Below, in pieces: positions 7,280-14,771 of a DNA stretch of 14,771 nucleotides. Within the stretch, counting starts at the first letter, position 1. Each line of letters begins with the position of its first letter. A program made the position numbers and the translations under genes. The stretch lies in assembly GCA_011057175.1 (NCBI GenBank), contig DSBZ01000124.1, positions 1 through 14,771 on the forward strand. The letters are read 5' to 3'. This DNA is from Candidatus Acetothermia bacterium (lineage in GTDB: Bacteria > Bipolaricaulota > Bipolaricaulia > Bipolaricaulales > Bipolaricaulaceae). Below the pieces are notes generated by a model. It saw only the letters and a list, made by a program, of their open reading frames with translations, searched no databases and was not told the origin of the DNA.

Positions 7280-8563
7280 TCACTGTACATAAGTTCGTCG
7301 CCGCAGTCCTTCTTGCTTGACGGCGTCCTTCTCGCCACGCCAGGCGTGGTAGGTGCTGGCGATCTTCCGAATGTCCTCATCTGTGAGCTCCCGGTGGGTG
7401 CGGTTCACCATGCGGCCCATCTTGCGGGCATCGATGAAGAGCACCTGACCGCGGCGGTCGCGCAGGGGCTTCTTCTGCCCGGCGGGAGGCCGGCCCGTCT
7501 TATCCCGCGCGAGGAACCACAGGCAGGCCGGGATCATCGTTGAATAGAACAGTCGCTCGGGCAACGCCACCATGCAGTCCACCAGGTCGGCCTCGATGAT
7601 GTTCTTGCGGATATCGCCCTCGCCTGACTGGTTGGAGGACATGGAGCCGTTGGCGAGCACGAAGCCCGCAAGGCCCGTGGGCGCCAGGTGGTGGATCATG
7701 TGCTGCACCCAAGCGAAGTTGGCGTTGCCCGTGGGCGGGACGCCGTACTTCCAGCGCTTGTCCTCTTGCAGGTGCTCACCGCCCCAGCGTTTCATCTTGA
7801 AAGGCGGGTTGGCCAGGATGTAGTCGGCCCTGAGGTCGGGAAAGCGGTCGTTTGCGAACGAGTCGCCCTGCTCGATCCGGCCATCGATCCCCCGGATGGC
7901 GAGGTTCATCTTGGCCAGCCGCCAGGTGGTGTAGTTCAGCTCCTGGCCGTAGATGCTGATGTCGTCGATGCGCCCGCCGTGGGCCCGGATGAACTCCTCG
8001 GACTGGACGAACATGCCGGAGGAGCCGCAGCAGGGGTCGTAGACCCGGCCCTTGTAGGGGCGCAGCATCTCCACGAGGAGCTTCACGATGCAGCGGGGGG
8101 TGTAGAACTCACCGCTCTTCTTGCCCTCGGCGGTGGCGAACTGGCCGAGGAAGTACTCGTAGACCCGGCCCAGGATGTCGCGGGCATCGTTCTCGGCGCC
8201 GCCCAGGTGGATGTTGGTGATAAGGTCGATGAGCTCACCCAGGCGCTGCTTGTCGAGGGCCCCCGCGGTGTAGTCCTTGGGGAGCACGGCCTTGAGGGAG
8301 GGATTGGCGCGCTCGATCGCATCCATCGCCCGGTCCACGAGCTCCCCGATGGCGGGCTGGCGGGCGTTTTTCTGGAGTTCTGACCAGCGGGCTTCAGGTG
8401 GCACCCAGAAGATGTTCTCCGCCCGGTACTCGTCGGGGTCCTCGGGGTCGGCCCCTTCGGCGCGCTCGGCCTCGAGCTTGGCGTGGTGGGCCTCGAACGC
8501 GTCGGAGATGTACTTGAGGAAGATCAGCCCCAGCACGACGTCCTTGTATCTCGCCGCGTCCAT
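7280..8563 (-). CDS. hsdM: Second HsdM methyltransferase, shortened at both ends
   Basis: A second, divergent M subunit of 427 residues when read from ATG 8563. It is clearly from the common approximately 500-residue HsdM family: [20 protein letters not shown] at the start, [17 protein letters not shown], motif I as DPCCGSSG from D176, and motif IV NPPF at N252-F255. Two things are wrong. Family members carry about 30 more N-terminal residues, and these are encoded just upstream but cut off from any good start by a frameshift (8564-8676). Relatives also continue about 80-100 residues beyond [10 protein letters not shown]; here only [14 protein letters not shown] follows before the stop. The missing tail is the part expected to contact HsdS. 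Motif I has GSSG in place of the common GSGG, which is probably tolerated. It may be a decaying remnant or a catalytic accessory. No strong ribosome site precedes 8563. The family-length comparison is from memory. Confidence 0.85.
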   Translation of the reverse strand: MDAARYKDVVLGLIFLKYISDAFEAHHAKLEAERAEGADPEDPDEYRAENIFWVPPEARWSELQKNARQPAIGELVDRAMDAIERANPSLKAVLPKDYTAGALDKQRLGELIDLITNIHLGGAENDARDILGRVYEYFLGQFATAEGKKSGEFYTPRCIVKLLVEMLRPYKGRVYDPCCGSSGMFVQSEEFIRAHGGRIDDISIYGQELNYTTWRLAKMNLAIRGIDGRIEQGDSFANDRFPDLRADYILANPPFKMKRWGGEHLQEDKRWKYGVPPTGNANFAWVQHMIHHLAPTGLAGFVLANGSMSSNQSGEGDIRKNIIEADLVDCMVALPERLFYSTMIPACLWFLARDKTGRPPAGQKKPLRDRRGQVLFIDARKMGRMVNRTHRELTDEDIRKIASTYHAWRGEKDAVKQEGLRRRTYVQ

Positions 8564-8676
8564 GGAGCCCCGCAGGGCGTTGGCGGCCGCCCAGAGCCGG
8601 GGCTCGAAACCCAGGTTGGCGCCGGTCCCACCGCCCCGGCCTCGCCCGCTCCCGCGGCCTTCCCACGCCGTGCCAT
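8564..8676 (-). other. Frameshift-detached 5' end of the second hsdM
   Basis: Read in the hsdM frame, 8564-8623 encodes [20 protein letters not shown], which is the usual N-terminus of this HsdM family. That frame has no ATG, GTG or TTG start before a TAG at 8741-8743. In the neighbouring frame an ATG at 8676 gives [14 protein letters not shown], a plausible HsdM leader, but 113 nt separate the two ATGs, so they are out of phase. One extra base in the GC-rich stretch 8624-8645 would join them. Either a 1-nt deletion has broken the gene or the sequence has an error there. Confidence 0.65.
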
Positions 8677-8686
8677 GGCCCTTGGG

Positions 8687-8715
8687 ATGGTAGCGACCTG
8701 GACCGAACGCGACAA
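8687..8715 (-). promoter_or_regulatory. Candidate promoter of the restriction-modification operon
   Basis: In the 64-nt gap after the last VWA gene, TTGTCG (8710-8715) and TACCAT (8687-8692) stand 17 nt apart, each matching 4 of 6 consensus positions. The -10 lies 10 nt before ATG 8676, so the leader would be only a few bases long, as at the AbiEi-like gene. This is the only gap before the hsd genes that could hold a promoter, and it supports 8676 as the original hsdM start. The match is weak. Confidence 0.35.
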
Positions 8716-8740
8716 CCGGAAGGAAGGCCGGGCGCGTGGC

Positions 8741-11170
8741 CTACACGAGGAGCTTGCGGAGCCCGAGGTCGAGGAAGAGGCACGACGCCCCGGCCCAGAG
8801 GAGGGCCCGCCCGATGGGGGTCCAGTCCCGTCCGGCCCCAGATGGTGGAGGGAGGATCTCGTCCCCGACCACCTCCCCGCCGGCGAGGCGGGCGATCTCG
8901 CGCAGGCCGTCGTGGTCGGGACCGAACGCGGCGAGCTCGGCGGGGTAGGGGAGGGCCACGGGGAACGTGCCTCCGTAGCGGCCGGAGGGCTCGGCCACGG
9001 TGAGGACGTAGGCCCCGGACCCGGGCACGGGGAGGGAGGCCTCGTACCGCCCCGGTGCGGTCTGGGCGAAGGCGAGGACCTCGCGCCGCCCCTCGCCGAC
9101 GAGCTCGCCGGCGAGGGCAAGGCCGTTGGCCCACCGCCCGCCCTCGCTCGCCTCCACCCCGAGGCGGAGGGTGGCGCCGGACACTTCCCAGTCCACGCGC
9201 ACGGCCTGCCGCTCCCCCCACAGGAGCCCGAGGAGGGTCCCCCAGAACTCCCCAAGCTGCGGGGAGGAGAGCCAGTTCACACTCCAGATCCCGGCGAGGT
9301 CGGTGTTGAGCACCGCGACCTGCCCCAGGCCGAGCTGCCACCGCGCGACAAGGGGGTCCCCCGCCGGGGAGAGGAACGCTACATCGGCGGTGGGCTTGGG
9401 GAACGTGAGCGTGTACCCGGCAAGCGGTGGGAGGGCCGCGGAGAGGGGGAACGCCGCCGCGCCGGGGCCGGGAAGCACCGGGGTCGGCACTTCCATGAAC
9501 CGGGGCCGCGCCACGCGCTCCGTCTCCTGGACGAGCACCGGCCGGAGGTCGCTCATCGAGGCCAAGAGGTACGACCGCCCCCCTCCAAGCGCACTGAGCT
9601 CGTCCAAGATCGACAGGTCGGCATCAGCGCCGATGGCGATCGTGGTGACCCCGATCCCGGCCTCGGGCACCGCGGACCGCAGCTGGGCGAGGATCTCCTC
9701 GTCAACGATCGTCTTCCCGTCGGAGATCACGACCGCATGCCGCACGCGCACGTCGAGGGGGAGAAGGGCCTCCACCGCGTCGGCGAGGGCGGGGAACACG
9801 TTCGTGCCCCCGCTCGCGGTGAGCCCGCGCAGGGCCGCGAAGAGGGCGTCCCGTATCTCAGACACAGGGCCGGGCTGGACGAGCCAGTGCGGATAGCGGT
9901 CGAACGCGATCGCGCCCACGACATCCTCCGACGGCATCACCTCCACCGCCGCGGCCGCCGCCTCCTTGAGGAGGTCGATCTTCACCACGCCCTCGGCCGT
10001 GCCGGACATGGAGGAGGACCGGTCGAGCACGAACACGACCGCCGCTGTCGCCTCCTGGATCCGCTCGGGGACGGTGTAGGTCACGGGGAGGAGCTCCTCC
10101 ACGCGCCCCAGGTGGCCGGCCACGGCCTGGCGGCCCTGAACCACGAGGAGCCCTCCGCCGCCCGCGACGTAGGATCGGAGTGCAGCGAGGGTCCGCGGAC
10201 CCAACAGGCCCAGCGGATGATCGTCGAGGACCACGAGGCCGACGCCGGCCAGGTCCTCGGGAGCGAGGGAGGTCCGACGGCGGAATGGGACTTCAGCGGC
10301 GAAAAGGAGACCGTCCACCGCGCTCGGCGCGGGCCCGACGACGAGGACGCGGGCCGCCTCGCCCACCGCCACCCCCCAGCTGAGGGCGTTGTTCCCCACG
10401 ATCCCGTCCCCATCTGCCTCCACCTCGACCCGGTAGACGTGGAACCCCACGTCCGGGGGCCGGTCGGCGAACGAAAGGCGGGTCCGGCCGCGGGGGAGAT
10501 CGATCACCGAGGCGCGGATCTCCTCCCCCCCGCGGTGGAGGCGGACCACAGCCGTGGTGGGCTCGCTCGCCTCGATGGCCACGTCGAGGGCGATCGTGCC
10601 CAACGGCGCCTCCGCCGGGCCGCGGAACTCGACCACCCGCAGGAGGTCGCTCCGTCCCACGGGGTAGACGTGGACGGGGATCCCGCGGGACCGGGCCCGG
10701 CTCGCGGCGGCGAGGGCGTCCCCGGTGGTGGCCCGGCCATCGGAGAGGAGGACGACCTGGGTCGGCCCGTCCGGGGCGAGGGCGAGGGCGAGGTCCACCG
10801 CCGCTCCGATGTCGGTGCCCGTGGGGCGAAGTGCGCCTCCGCTCGGGATCTCGCCCACGGAGGGCCAGCGCCGGACCTCCGCCCCGTCGGCGAACTCGAT
10901 CACCCCGACCTCCCCCCCGCGGGCGAGGACGGAGGCGGCGAGCTCGGAGAGGGCGGACGCCGCCTCCTCGCCCACGCTCGCCGAGCGGTCGACGAGGAAG
11001 ATCACCGCCTCCCCGGCCCGGCGGAGGGCGACCTCGGGGCCGGCCAGGGCGAGGGAGAGGAGGGCCAGCGTCAGCGCCCGGCCGACGAGGGCACGCCGAC
11101 GGAAGGAGAGGGCGCCCACGACCAGGGCGGGGACGAGTCCGGCGAGGGCCCACGGGACGAGGAACCGCAT
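8741..11170 (-). CDS. Membrane protein with two VWA domains and a GATase-like domain
   Basis: An 809-residue protein, the last gene of the MoxR operon. Two N-terminal transmembrane segments (about residues 5-23 and 31-44) lead to a first VWA domain with MIDAS D61-RSA-S65, a TGTD threonine and LLSDGR. A class I glutamine-amidotransferase-like fold follows (about 275-365), without a visible catalytic cysteine at its GGGGLLVVQG turn. A second VWA has MIDAS D383-RSS-S387, SGGT and VISDGK. A beta-rich region comes next, then a final transmembrane helix (about 783-803). Both metal sites look intact. The bulk is presumably extracytoplasmic and clamped between membrane anchors. Proteins of this build occur with MoxR and DUF58; their exact role is not settled, and protein assembly or envelope functions are usually suggested. 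The ATG at 11170 shares one base with the previous stop (TGATG) and has GGAGG ahead. Confidence 0.88.
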   Translation of the reverse strand: MRFLVPWALAGLVPALVVGALSFRRRALVGRALTLALLSLALAGPEVALRRAGEAVIFLVDRSASVGEEAASALSELAASVLARGGEVGVIEFADGAEVRRWPSVGEIPSGGALRPTGTDIGAAVDLALALAPDGPTQVVLLSDGRATTGDALAAASRARSRGIPVHVYPVGRSDLLRVVEFRGPAEAPLGTIALDVAIEASEPTTAVVRLHRGGEEIRASVIDLPRGRTRLSFADRPPDVGFHVYRVEVEADGDGIVGNNALSWGVAVGEAARVLVVGPAPSAVDGLLFAAEVPFRRRTSLAPEDLAGVGLVVLDDHPLGLLGPRTLAALRSYVAGGGGLLVVQGRQAVAGHLGRVEELLPVTYTVPERIQEATAAVVFVLDRSSSMSGTAEGVVKIDLLKEAAAAAVEVMPSEDVVGAIAFDRYPHWLVQPGPVSEIRDALFAALRGLTASGGTNVFPALADAVEALLPLDVRVRHAVVISDGKTIVDEEILAQLRSAVPEAGIGVTTIAIGADADLSILDELSALGGGRSYLLASMSDLRPVLVQETERVARPRFMEVPTPVLPGPGAAAFPLSAALPPLAGYTLTFPKPTADVAFLSPAGDPLVARWQLGLGQVAVLNTDLAGIWSVNWLSSPQLGEFWGTLLGLLWGERQAVRVDWEVSGATLRLGVEASEGGRWANGLALAGELVGEGRREVLAFAQTAPGRYEASLPVPGSGAYVLTVAEPSGRYGGTFPVALPYPAELAAFGPDHDGLREIARLAGGEVVGDEILPPPSGAGRDWTPIGRALLWAGASCLFLDLGLRKLLV

Positions 11171-12822
11171 CACCCTCCCCTCCGCAGGGCAAGGCCCCAC
11201 TCCGCGACGAGCAGGATGAACGCCCCCAGGGCGAGCCACGGCCAGGCGACGAGGTCGGCAACGGCCCGGGCCCCGGTCGGGCCGGCGCGCGCTGCGGCCC
11301 CCGCGGGGAGGGACTCGTCGTAGGGCACGTTCACCGCGAGGACCTCGCGCCGCCCCTCGCCGACGAGCTCGTACAGCCCAGGCCGATCGGGGACCCAGAC
11401 CTCGCTCACCCTTCCCGTGGGGGTCACGACCTCCGTCCCCGGGGCGAGGGGCAGGGCCTCGCCCACGATGAGCGTTGGCCGGGACCGATAGGGAAGGAGC
11501 CACATGAGGAGGTTGCGGAGGAGGATCGGGAAGTCCACGACCACGGGGAGGTTGGATCGGGTGAGGTCGAGGGCGAGGAGGGCCCGCCGCCCGTCGTCCC
11601 CCTCCCAGCGGGCGAGGGCGGGCTCGCTCCCCGCCCACAGGTCGACCACCGCATCCATGGGAAGCCGGGCGGGATGCACCGCGTCGGCGCGCAACCCCTC
11701 CGGCACGACGTGGCGGAGGAGGAGCGAGTCCGCGCCCCGGATCGGACCCGCTGGCACGGGTGCACCCAGTTCCGCCTCAGGCGAGCTCGCCCCCACGAGG
11801 AGCACGGGCCCCGCCAGGGGGGCGGCGAGCGCCGTTCGCACCGCGACGAGGAGGTCCCATGGCCCTTCGGCAACGCGCTCCGCGGGAAGGGCCGCCTGGA
11901 GGGCCGCCCACAGGTAGCGGTCCTCCTCCCCCACCCAGCCCACGCGCACCGTGCTCGCCCCGTCGAGGGCGTAGTAGCGCACGTTGTCCCACGGGAAGCC
12001 GTCCGCGGGGAGGAGCTCCGCCCGCAGCCCCGGCGGGACGAGGCCGAGCTGGAAGATGAACAGGTCCTCGCCTTCCGGCGGGAGGAGCCGGGAGGAAAGG
12101 ACGCTCCCCGCTCCCGCATGGACGGCCACCTGGACGTCTTGGTAGCGGGGGGTGTCGTTCCGCACACGGACCAGCGCCTCGTACCCCGTCCCATCGAGGG
12201 CGGGCCGAACGGAGAACGCGACGATCGCGAGGTTGTCCCGCGGGGGAAGGGCGACGACCTCCACGCCGGGGTCGGCCGGGGGATCGTCGGTGATGATCAC
12301 GGTGCGGGTAAACCCACCCGGGAGGAGGGCGAGGGCCTGCCCGAGGGGGGAACGCCCCCCGAGGGTCGGGCCGTACCCGCCGAGGAGGGCCAAGACCTCG
12401 TTCCGGTTCTCGGTACGAGGGACGAGGACCCAGGGCGGATCGGCCCACGCCACGACCGCCCACGGCCCGGAGGACTCGGCGGCGAGCCGCCGCGCGTGCG
12501 TCAGGGCCTCGTCGCTCCGACCCGCCATCGACGCCGACGCATCGAGGATGATCGCCGTCGCTCCGGCCCGCCGCGGCACCCGCAGGAGGGGATGAGAAAG
12601 CGCGAACGCGAACAGGACCACCGCCAGGAGCTGGAGGAGGAGCAGGAGGTCGAACCGCGCCACCATCCGCTCCAGGCGGCTCGCCCGGTCGGGAGGGATC
12701 CTCTCCCACAGGAAGAGCGCCGACACGGGGTGTTCCCTGTCCCGACGGCGAAAGAAGTACAGGAGCGCGACCACCACCGCTCCCGCAACCCACGCCCACC
12801 CCCATGGGACGAGGAAGCTCAC
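11170..12822 (-). CDS. BatA-like membrane protein with a VWA domain
   Basis: A 550-residue protein. The N-terminus matches the BatA/aerotolerance N-terminal layout: a transmembrane helix at about 5-24, the basic RRRDRE stretch, FLWERI, then a second helix at about 57-78. A VWA domain follows with MIDAS D94-ASA-S98 and a later VIITDD aspartate, but the usual threonine position reads GGRSPLG, so the metal site may be incomplete. A long beta-rich, probably extracytoplasmic part follows, and a last helix (about 521-543) ends in ALRRGG. The GTG start at 12822 overlaps the DUF58 stop as GTGA. A longer upstream frame exists but would lie wholly inside the DUF58 gene. It probably works in complex with the neighbouring DUF58 and VWA proteins under MoxR control, a role inferred from family context. 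Confidence 0.85.
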   Translation of the reverse strand: MSFLVPWGWAWVAGAVVVALLYFFRRRDREHPVSALFLWERIPPDRASRLERMVARFDLLLLLQLLAVVLFAFALSHPLLRVPRRAGATAIILDASASMAGRSDEALTHARRLAAESSGPWAVVAWADPPWVLVPRTENRNEVLALLGGYGPTLGGRSPLGQALALLPGGFTRTVIITDDPPADPGVEVVALPPRDNLAIVAFSVRPALDGTGYEALVRVRNDTPRYQDVQVAVHAGAGSVLSSRLLPPEGEDLFIFQLGLVPPGLRAELLPADGFPWDNVRYYALDGASTVRVGWVGEEDRYLWAALQAALPAERVAEGPWDLLVAVRTALAAPLAGPVLLVGASSPEAELGAPVPAGPIRGADSLLLRHVVPEGLRADAVHPARLPMDAVVDLWAGSEPALARWEGDDGRRALLALDLTRSNLPVVVDFPILLRNLLMWLLPYRSRPTLIVGEALPLAPGTEVVTPTGRVSEVWVPDRPGLYELVGEGRREVLAVNVPYDESLPAGAAARAGPTGARAVADLVAWPWLALGAFILLVAEWGLALRRGG

Positions 12823-13685
12823 CGGCCCCACCCCGCGAGGAGCTCCAGCGCGGCCTCGACCGGCGAGGCCTCGCTCCGGAACAGGAAGTAGGGGGTCGCC
12901 ATCTCGCGGCACGCATCGGCCAATCCCTCGTTCCACTCTCGCAAGACCTCGCGGTAGGCGCGGGCCGCGCCGACCCCGAGGATGAGGGACTTCCCGCGGT
13001 GGGTCTCGAGATCGAGGAGCCGGACCTCCCCCAGTCGAGGCGGATCGAGATCCGCGCGGGACAGGACCTGCACTGCGGCCACGGCGTGCCGACCGTGGCA
13101 GAGGGAGCGGAGCCCGTTCCGGTACCCATCCGGGGAGAGGAAGTCCGAGATCACGACGCACAGGCCCGGCTCGGGCCTCGCCTCAGCCCAGGCAGCGAGG
13201 GATCCCGAGAGGTCGGTCTCCCCGTCGGGGGACAGGTTGAGGAGCGACTGGAACGCGGCCGCGAGGGCGACCCGCCCCCGCCGCGGGTTGGGGGCAGAAG
13301 CGGGACGATCCCGGAACGGACACAGGGCAAACCGGTCCTGCCCCCGGTACGCGACGAAGAGGAGGGCCGCTGCGAGCCGTCTGCTGAACAGGTCTTTGCG
13401 CCCTTCCGCCATGGAGCGGCTCGCATCGAGGAGGACGTACAGCGGCGCCTCGACCTCATGGGCGAACGTCTTCGTCACCAACCGCCGGTGGCGGGCGTAC
13501 ACCGCCCAGTCGATGAGCCGGAAGTCGTCCCCCGGCTGGTAGGGCCGGTGGTCGGCGAACTCCAGCGATGTCCCTCGGCGGCGGGCGAGGTGCCCGCCGG
13601 GCAGCACGCCGGCCGGACGGCGCAGGGTGAGGCGGGCCCGCGCGAGGGCCCTCAGCTCCCCGGGCGAGAGGAGCGGGTCGGTCAT
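12819..13685 (-). CDS. DUF58 domain protein (VWA-like MoxR partner)
   Basis: A 288-residue DUF58 protein, usually found directly after MoxR. The signature is plain: HRPYQPGDDFRLIDWAVYAR at residues 46-65. A VWA-type fold follows with MIDAS D87-ASR-S91, a threonine in ETDLSGSL and an aspartate in VVISDF, so metal binding looks possible. No transmembrane segment or signal peptide is visible, so it is probably cytoplasmic and bridges MoxR to the membrane VWA proteins; that bridging role is inference. The ATG overlaps the moxR stop (ATGA), and its own stop overlaps the next GTG. Length and motifs are normal for the shorter members of the family. Confidence 0.92.
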   Translation of the reverse strand: MTDPLLSPGELRALARARLTLRRPAGVLPGGHLARRRGTSLEFADHRPYQPGDDFRLIDWAVYARHRRLVTKTFAHEVEAPLYVLLDASRSMAEGRKDLFSRRLAAALLFVAYRGQDRFALCPFRDRPASAPNPRRGRVALAAAFQSLLNLSPDGETDLSGSLAAWAEARPEPGLCVVISDFLSPDGYRNGLRSLCHGRHAVAAVQVLSRADLDPPRLGEVRLLDLETHRGKSLILGVGAARAYREVLREWNEGLADACREMATPYFLFRSEASPVEAALELLAGWGR

Positions 13686-14653
13686 GGTGCCCGGACCGCC
13701 CTCCCCGCCTCCGCCACGAGCTCGGCGACGGATACGCCGTCGGCATCGGCGCGGAAGTTGGGGATGATCCGGTGGACGAGGGCCGGGCGGAGCGCGACCT
13801 GGATGTCCTCCACTGCCACGTGGTAGCGGCCGGCGAGGAACGCCCGCGCCTTGGCGCCCAGCACGAGGGCGAGACTCCCCCGGGGGCTCGCCCCGTACTG
13901 GACGTAACGCTTCACCGCCTCCGGCGCGGTGGGGCTCCTGGGGTGCGTGGCGAGGACCAGCGCCGCCGCGTACTCGATGAGCGGCCGCGGCACGGGGTAC
14001 TCCGCCACCACGGCCTGGGCCCGCCGCACCGCGTCCTCGGAGAGGACGGGCTCGGGAAGGTGGATCCCCTCTCCCTCCGTGTTCCGACGCACGATCTCCA
14101 CGAGCTCCTCCTCATCGGGGAACCCCACCTCGGCCTTGAACAGGAACCGGTCCACCTGGGCCTCGGGGAGGGGATAGGTCCCCTCCATCTCGATCGGGTT
14201 CTGGGTGGCGAGCACGGTGAACGGGACCGGCAAAGGGTGGGTCTCGGTGCCGATCGTGGCTTGCCCCTCCTGCATCGCCTCCAGCAGGGCGGATTGGGTC
14301 TTCGGCGTGGCGCGGTTCACCTCGTCGGCGAGCACGACGTGGGCGAACACCGGCCCCGGCAGGAACCGGAACCCGTCCCCGGAGAACACGTTCGTGCCCA
14401 GGATATCGGCGGGCATGAGGTCGGGGGTGAACTGGATGCGGGAGAACGAGAGCCCGAGCGCCCGGGCGAGCGAGCGCACGAGGAGCGTCTTCCCCAGCCC
14501 GGGCACCCCCTCGAGGAGGACGTGGCCGCGGGCAAGGATCGCCCACAGCGCGACCTCGACGACTCGTTCCTGGCCGACGATGACCGCCGCCAACCTCTCC
14601 CGCAGGGCCTTGAACGCTTCCTGGGCCTGAACCAGGTCTTCCTTCGTGATCAC
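13682..14653 (-). CDS. moxR: MoxR family AAA+ ATPase
   Basis: A 323-residue AAA+ ATPase of the MoxR group, thought to act as a chaperone that remodels or loads metal or cofactor into VWA-domain partners. Walker A is GVPGLGKT (49-56), Walker B is VVLADEVNR with D110 and E111, and sensor 1 is ATQNP with N152. The C-terminal lid follows the EYPVPRPLIEYAAALVLATH region and includes the RGSLALVLGAKARAF stretch. The start is GTG at 14653, preceded by GGAGGGA at good spacing and overlapping the previous gene's stop as GTGA. All motifs are intact. The three genes after it, DUF58 and two VWA proteins, are the expected partners. Confidence 0.96.
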   Translation of the reverse strand: MITKEDLVQAQEAFKALRERLAAVIVGQERVVEVALWAILARGHVLLEGVPGLGKTLLVRSLARALGLSFSRIQFTPDLMPADILGTNVFSGDGFRFLPGPVFAHVVLADEVNRATPKTQSALLEAMQEGQATIGTETHPLPVPFTVLATQNPIEMEGTYPLPEAQVDRFLFKAEVGFPDEEELVEIVRRNTEGEGIHLPEPVLSEDAVRRAQAVVAEYPVPRPLIEYAAALVLATHPRSPTAPEAVKRYVQYGASPRGSLALVLGAKARAFLAGRYHVAVEDIQVALRPALVHRIIPNFRADADGVSVAELVAEAGRAVRAP

Positions 14654-14771
14654 GGGTTCCCTCCAATGAGTTCGAAGTAGCGGCGCACGAGGGCGCGGAG
14701 CTCGGGGGGCATCCCTCGGGCGCGGAGGACGACCTCCACCTCCTGGGGGGTGAGGGCGGATGGAACCGAAG
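14650..14771 (-). CDS. C-terminal end of an unidentified gene upstream of moxR
   Basis: About 40 residues are visible, ending in RGMPPELRALVRRYFELIGG before the TGA at 14650-14652. The frame is open to the window edge and the stop overlaps the moxR GTG as GTGA, so the gene is real and belongs to the same operon. The short amphipathic end, with LTPQEVEVVLRARGMPP and then a basic helix, is not enough to name the family. Operons of this type often have a membrane protein of unknown function here. I do not assign one. Confidence 0.7.
   Translation of the reverse strand, partial: SVPSALTPQEVEVVLRARGMPPELRALVRRYFELIGGNP

Noticed and set aside
8620..8650. Phase-variable tract controlling the shorter hsdM
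   Set aside because: The G/C runs are at most four bases and there is no tandem repeat, so slippage switching is unlikely; a fixed deletion or sequence error is simpler.
8394..9341. Minus-strand frame bridging the VWA gene and hsdM
   Set aside because: It is Arg/Gly/Pro-rich and out of frame with both flanking real genes, with no family resemblance.
8483..11323. A very long plus-strand open frame across the VWA gene, and a similar one at 10831-12891
   Set aside because: Both are antisense shadows in extremely GC-rich DNA where stops are rare. Their translations are low-complexity Gly/Arg/Pro/Glu with no recognisable domain, while the minus strand gives clear VWA and membrane proteins.
8741..14771. 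MoxR/VWA block as part of a defence system
   Set aside because: MoxR, DUF58 and BatA-like genes in this order are a widespread housekeeping-type cluster, and the composition differs sharply from the hsd island, so the adjacency is probably incidental.
1..14771. CRISPR array, tRNA/rRNA genes, insertion sequences or strong terminators
   Set aside because: I saw no regularly spaced repeats, transposase genes or RNA genes. The gaps are all under 90 nt and none contains a clear GC stem followed by a T run.

Overview
The window is 14.8 kb of GC-rich bacterial DNA, read entirely from the minus strand. It holds twelve genes packed with almost no spacing. No marker gene fixes the taxon. Very high GC, GTG starts, 1-4 nt gene overlaps and leaderless-looking promoters point to a GC-rich, possibly uncultivated or thermophilic bacterium, but that is only an impression.

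Two blocks are present. The right block (8741-14771) is very GC-rich (83% in a hand count of 9121-9180). It is a MoxR/VWA operon: the tail of an unidentified gene, a MoxR AAA+ ATPase, a DUF58 protein, a BatA-like membrane VWA protein, and a large membrane protein with two VWA domains around a glutamine-amidotransferase-like domain. Consecutive genes overlap by 1-4 nt (GTGA, ATGA, GTGA, TGATG), so they should be translationally coupled. This looks like a resident chaperone/VWA membrane module.

The left block (1-8715) is less GC-rich and is a Type I restriction-modification island that begins right after the last VWA gene. In transcription order it is: a second, short hsdM with a probable 5' frameshift and missing C-terminus; a full-length hsdM; an AbiEi-family regulator with no AbiEii partner; a two-TRD hsdS; hicB; hicA; and hsdR, which runs off the left edge. 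From the AbiEi gene to hicA every junction is a 4-nt overlap, and hsdR starts 8 nt after hicA.

The unusual point is the architecture. An orphan AbiEi-like repressor with its own promoter and an inverted repeat sits between M and S. A HicBA toxin-antitoxin pair is coupled in between S and R. Modification genes are read first and restriction last. AbiEi may act as the operon's own controller, timing S and R relative to M, while HicBA may make loss of the S-R half costly. Both ideas are inference. HsdS also carries near-identical internal repeats flanking a lower-GC target-recognition domain, which suggests a recent specificity swap.
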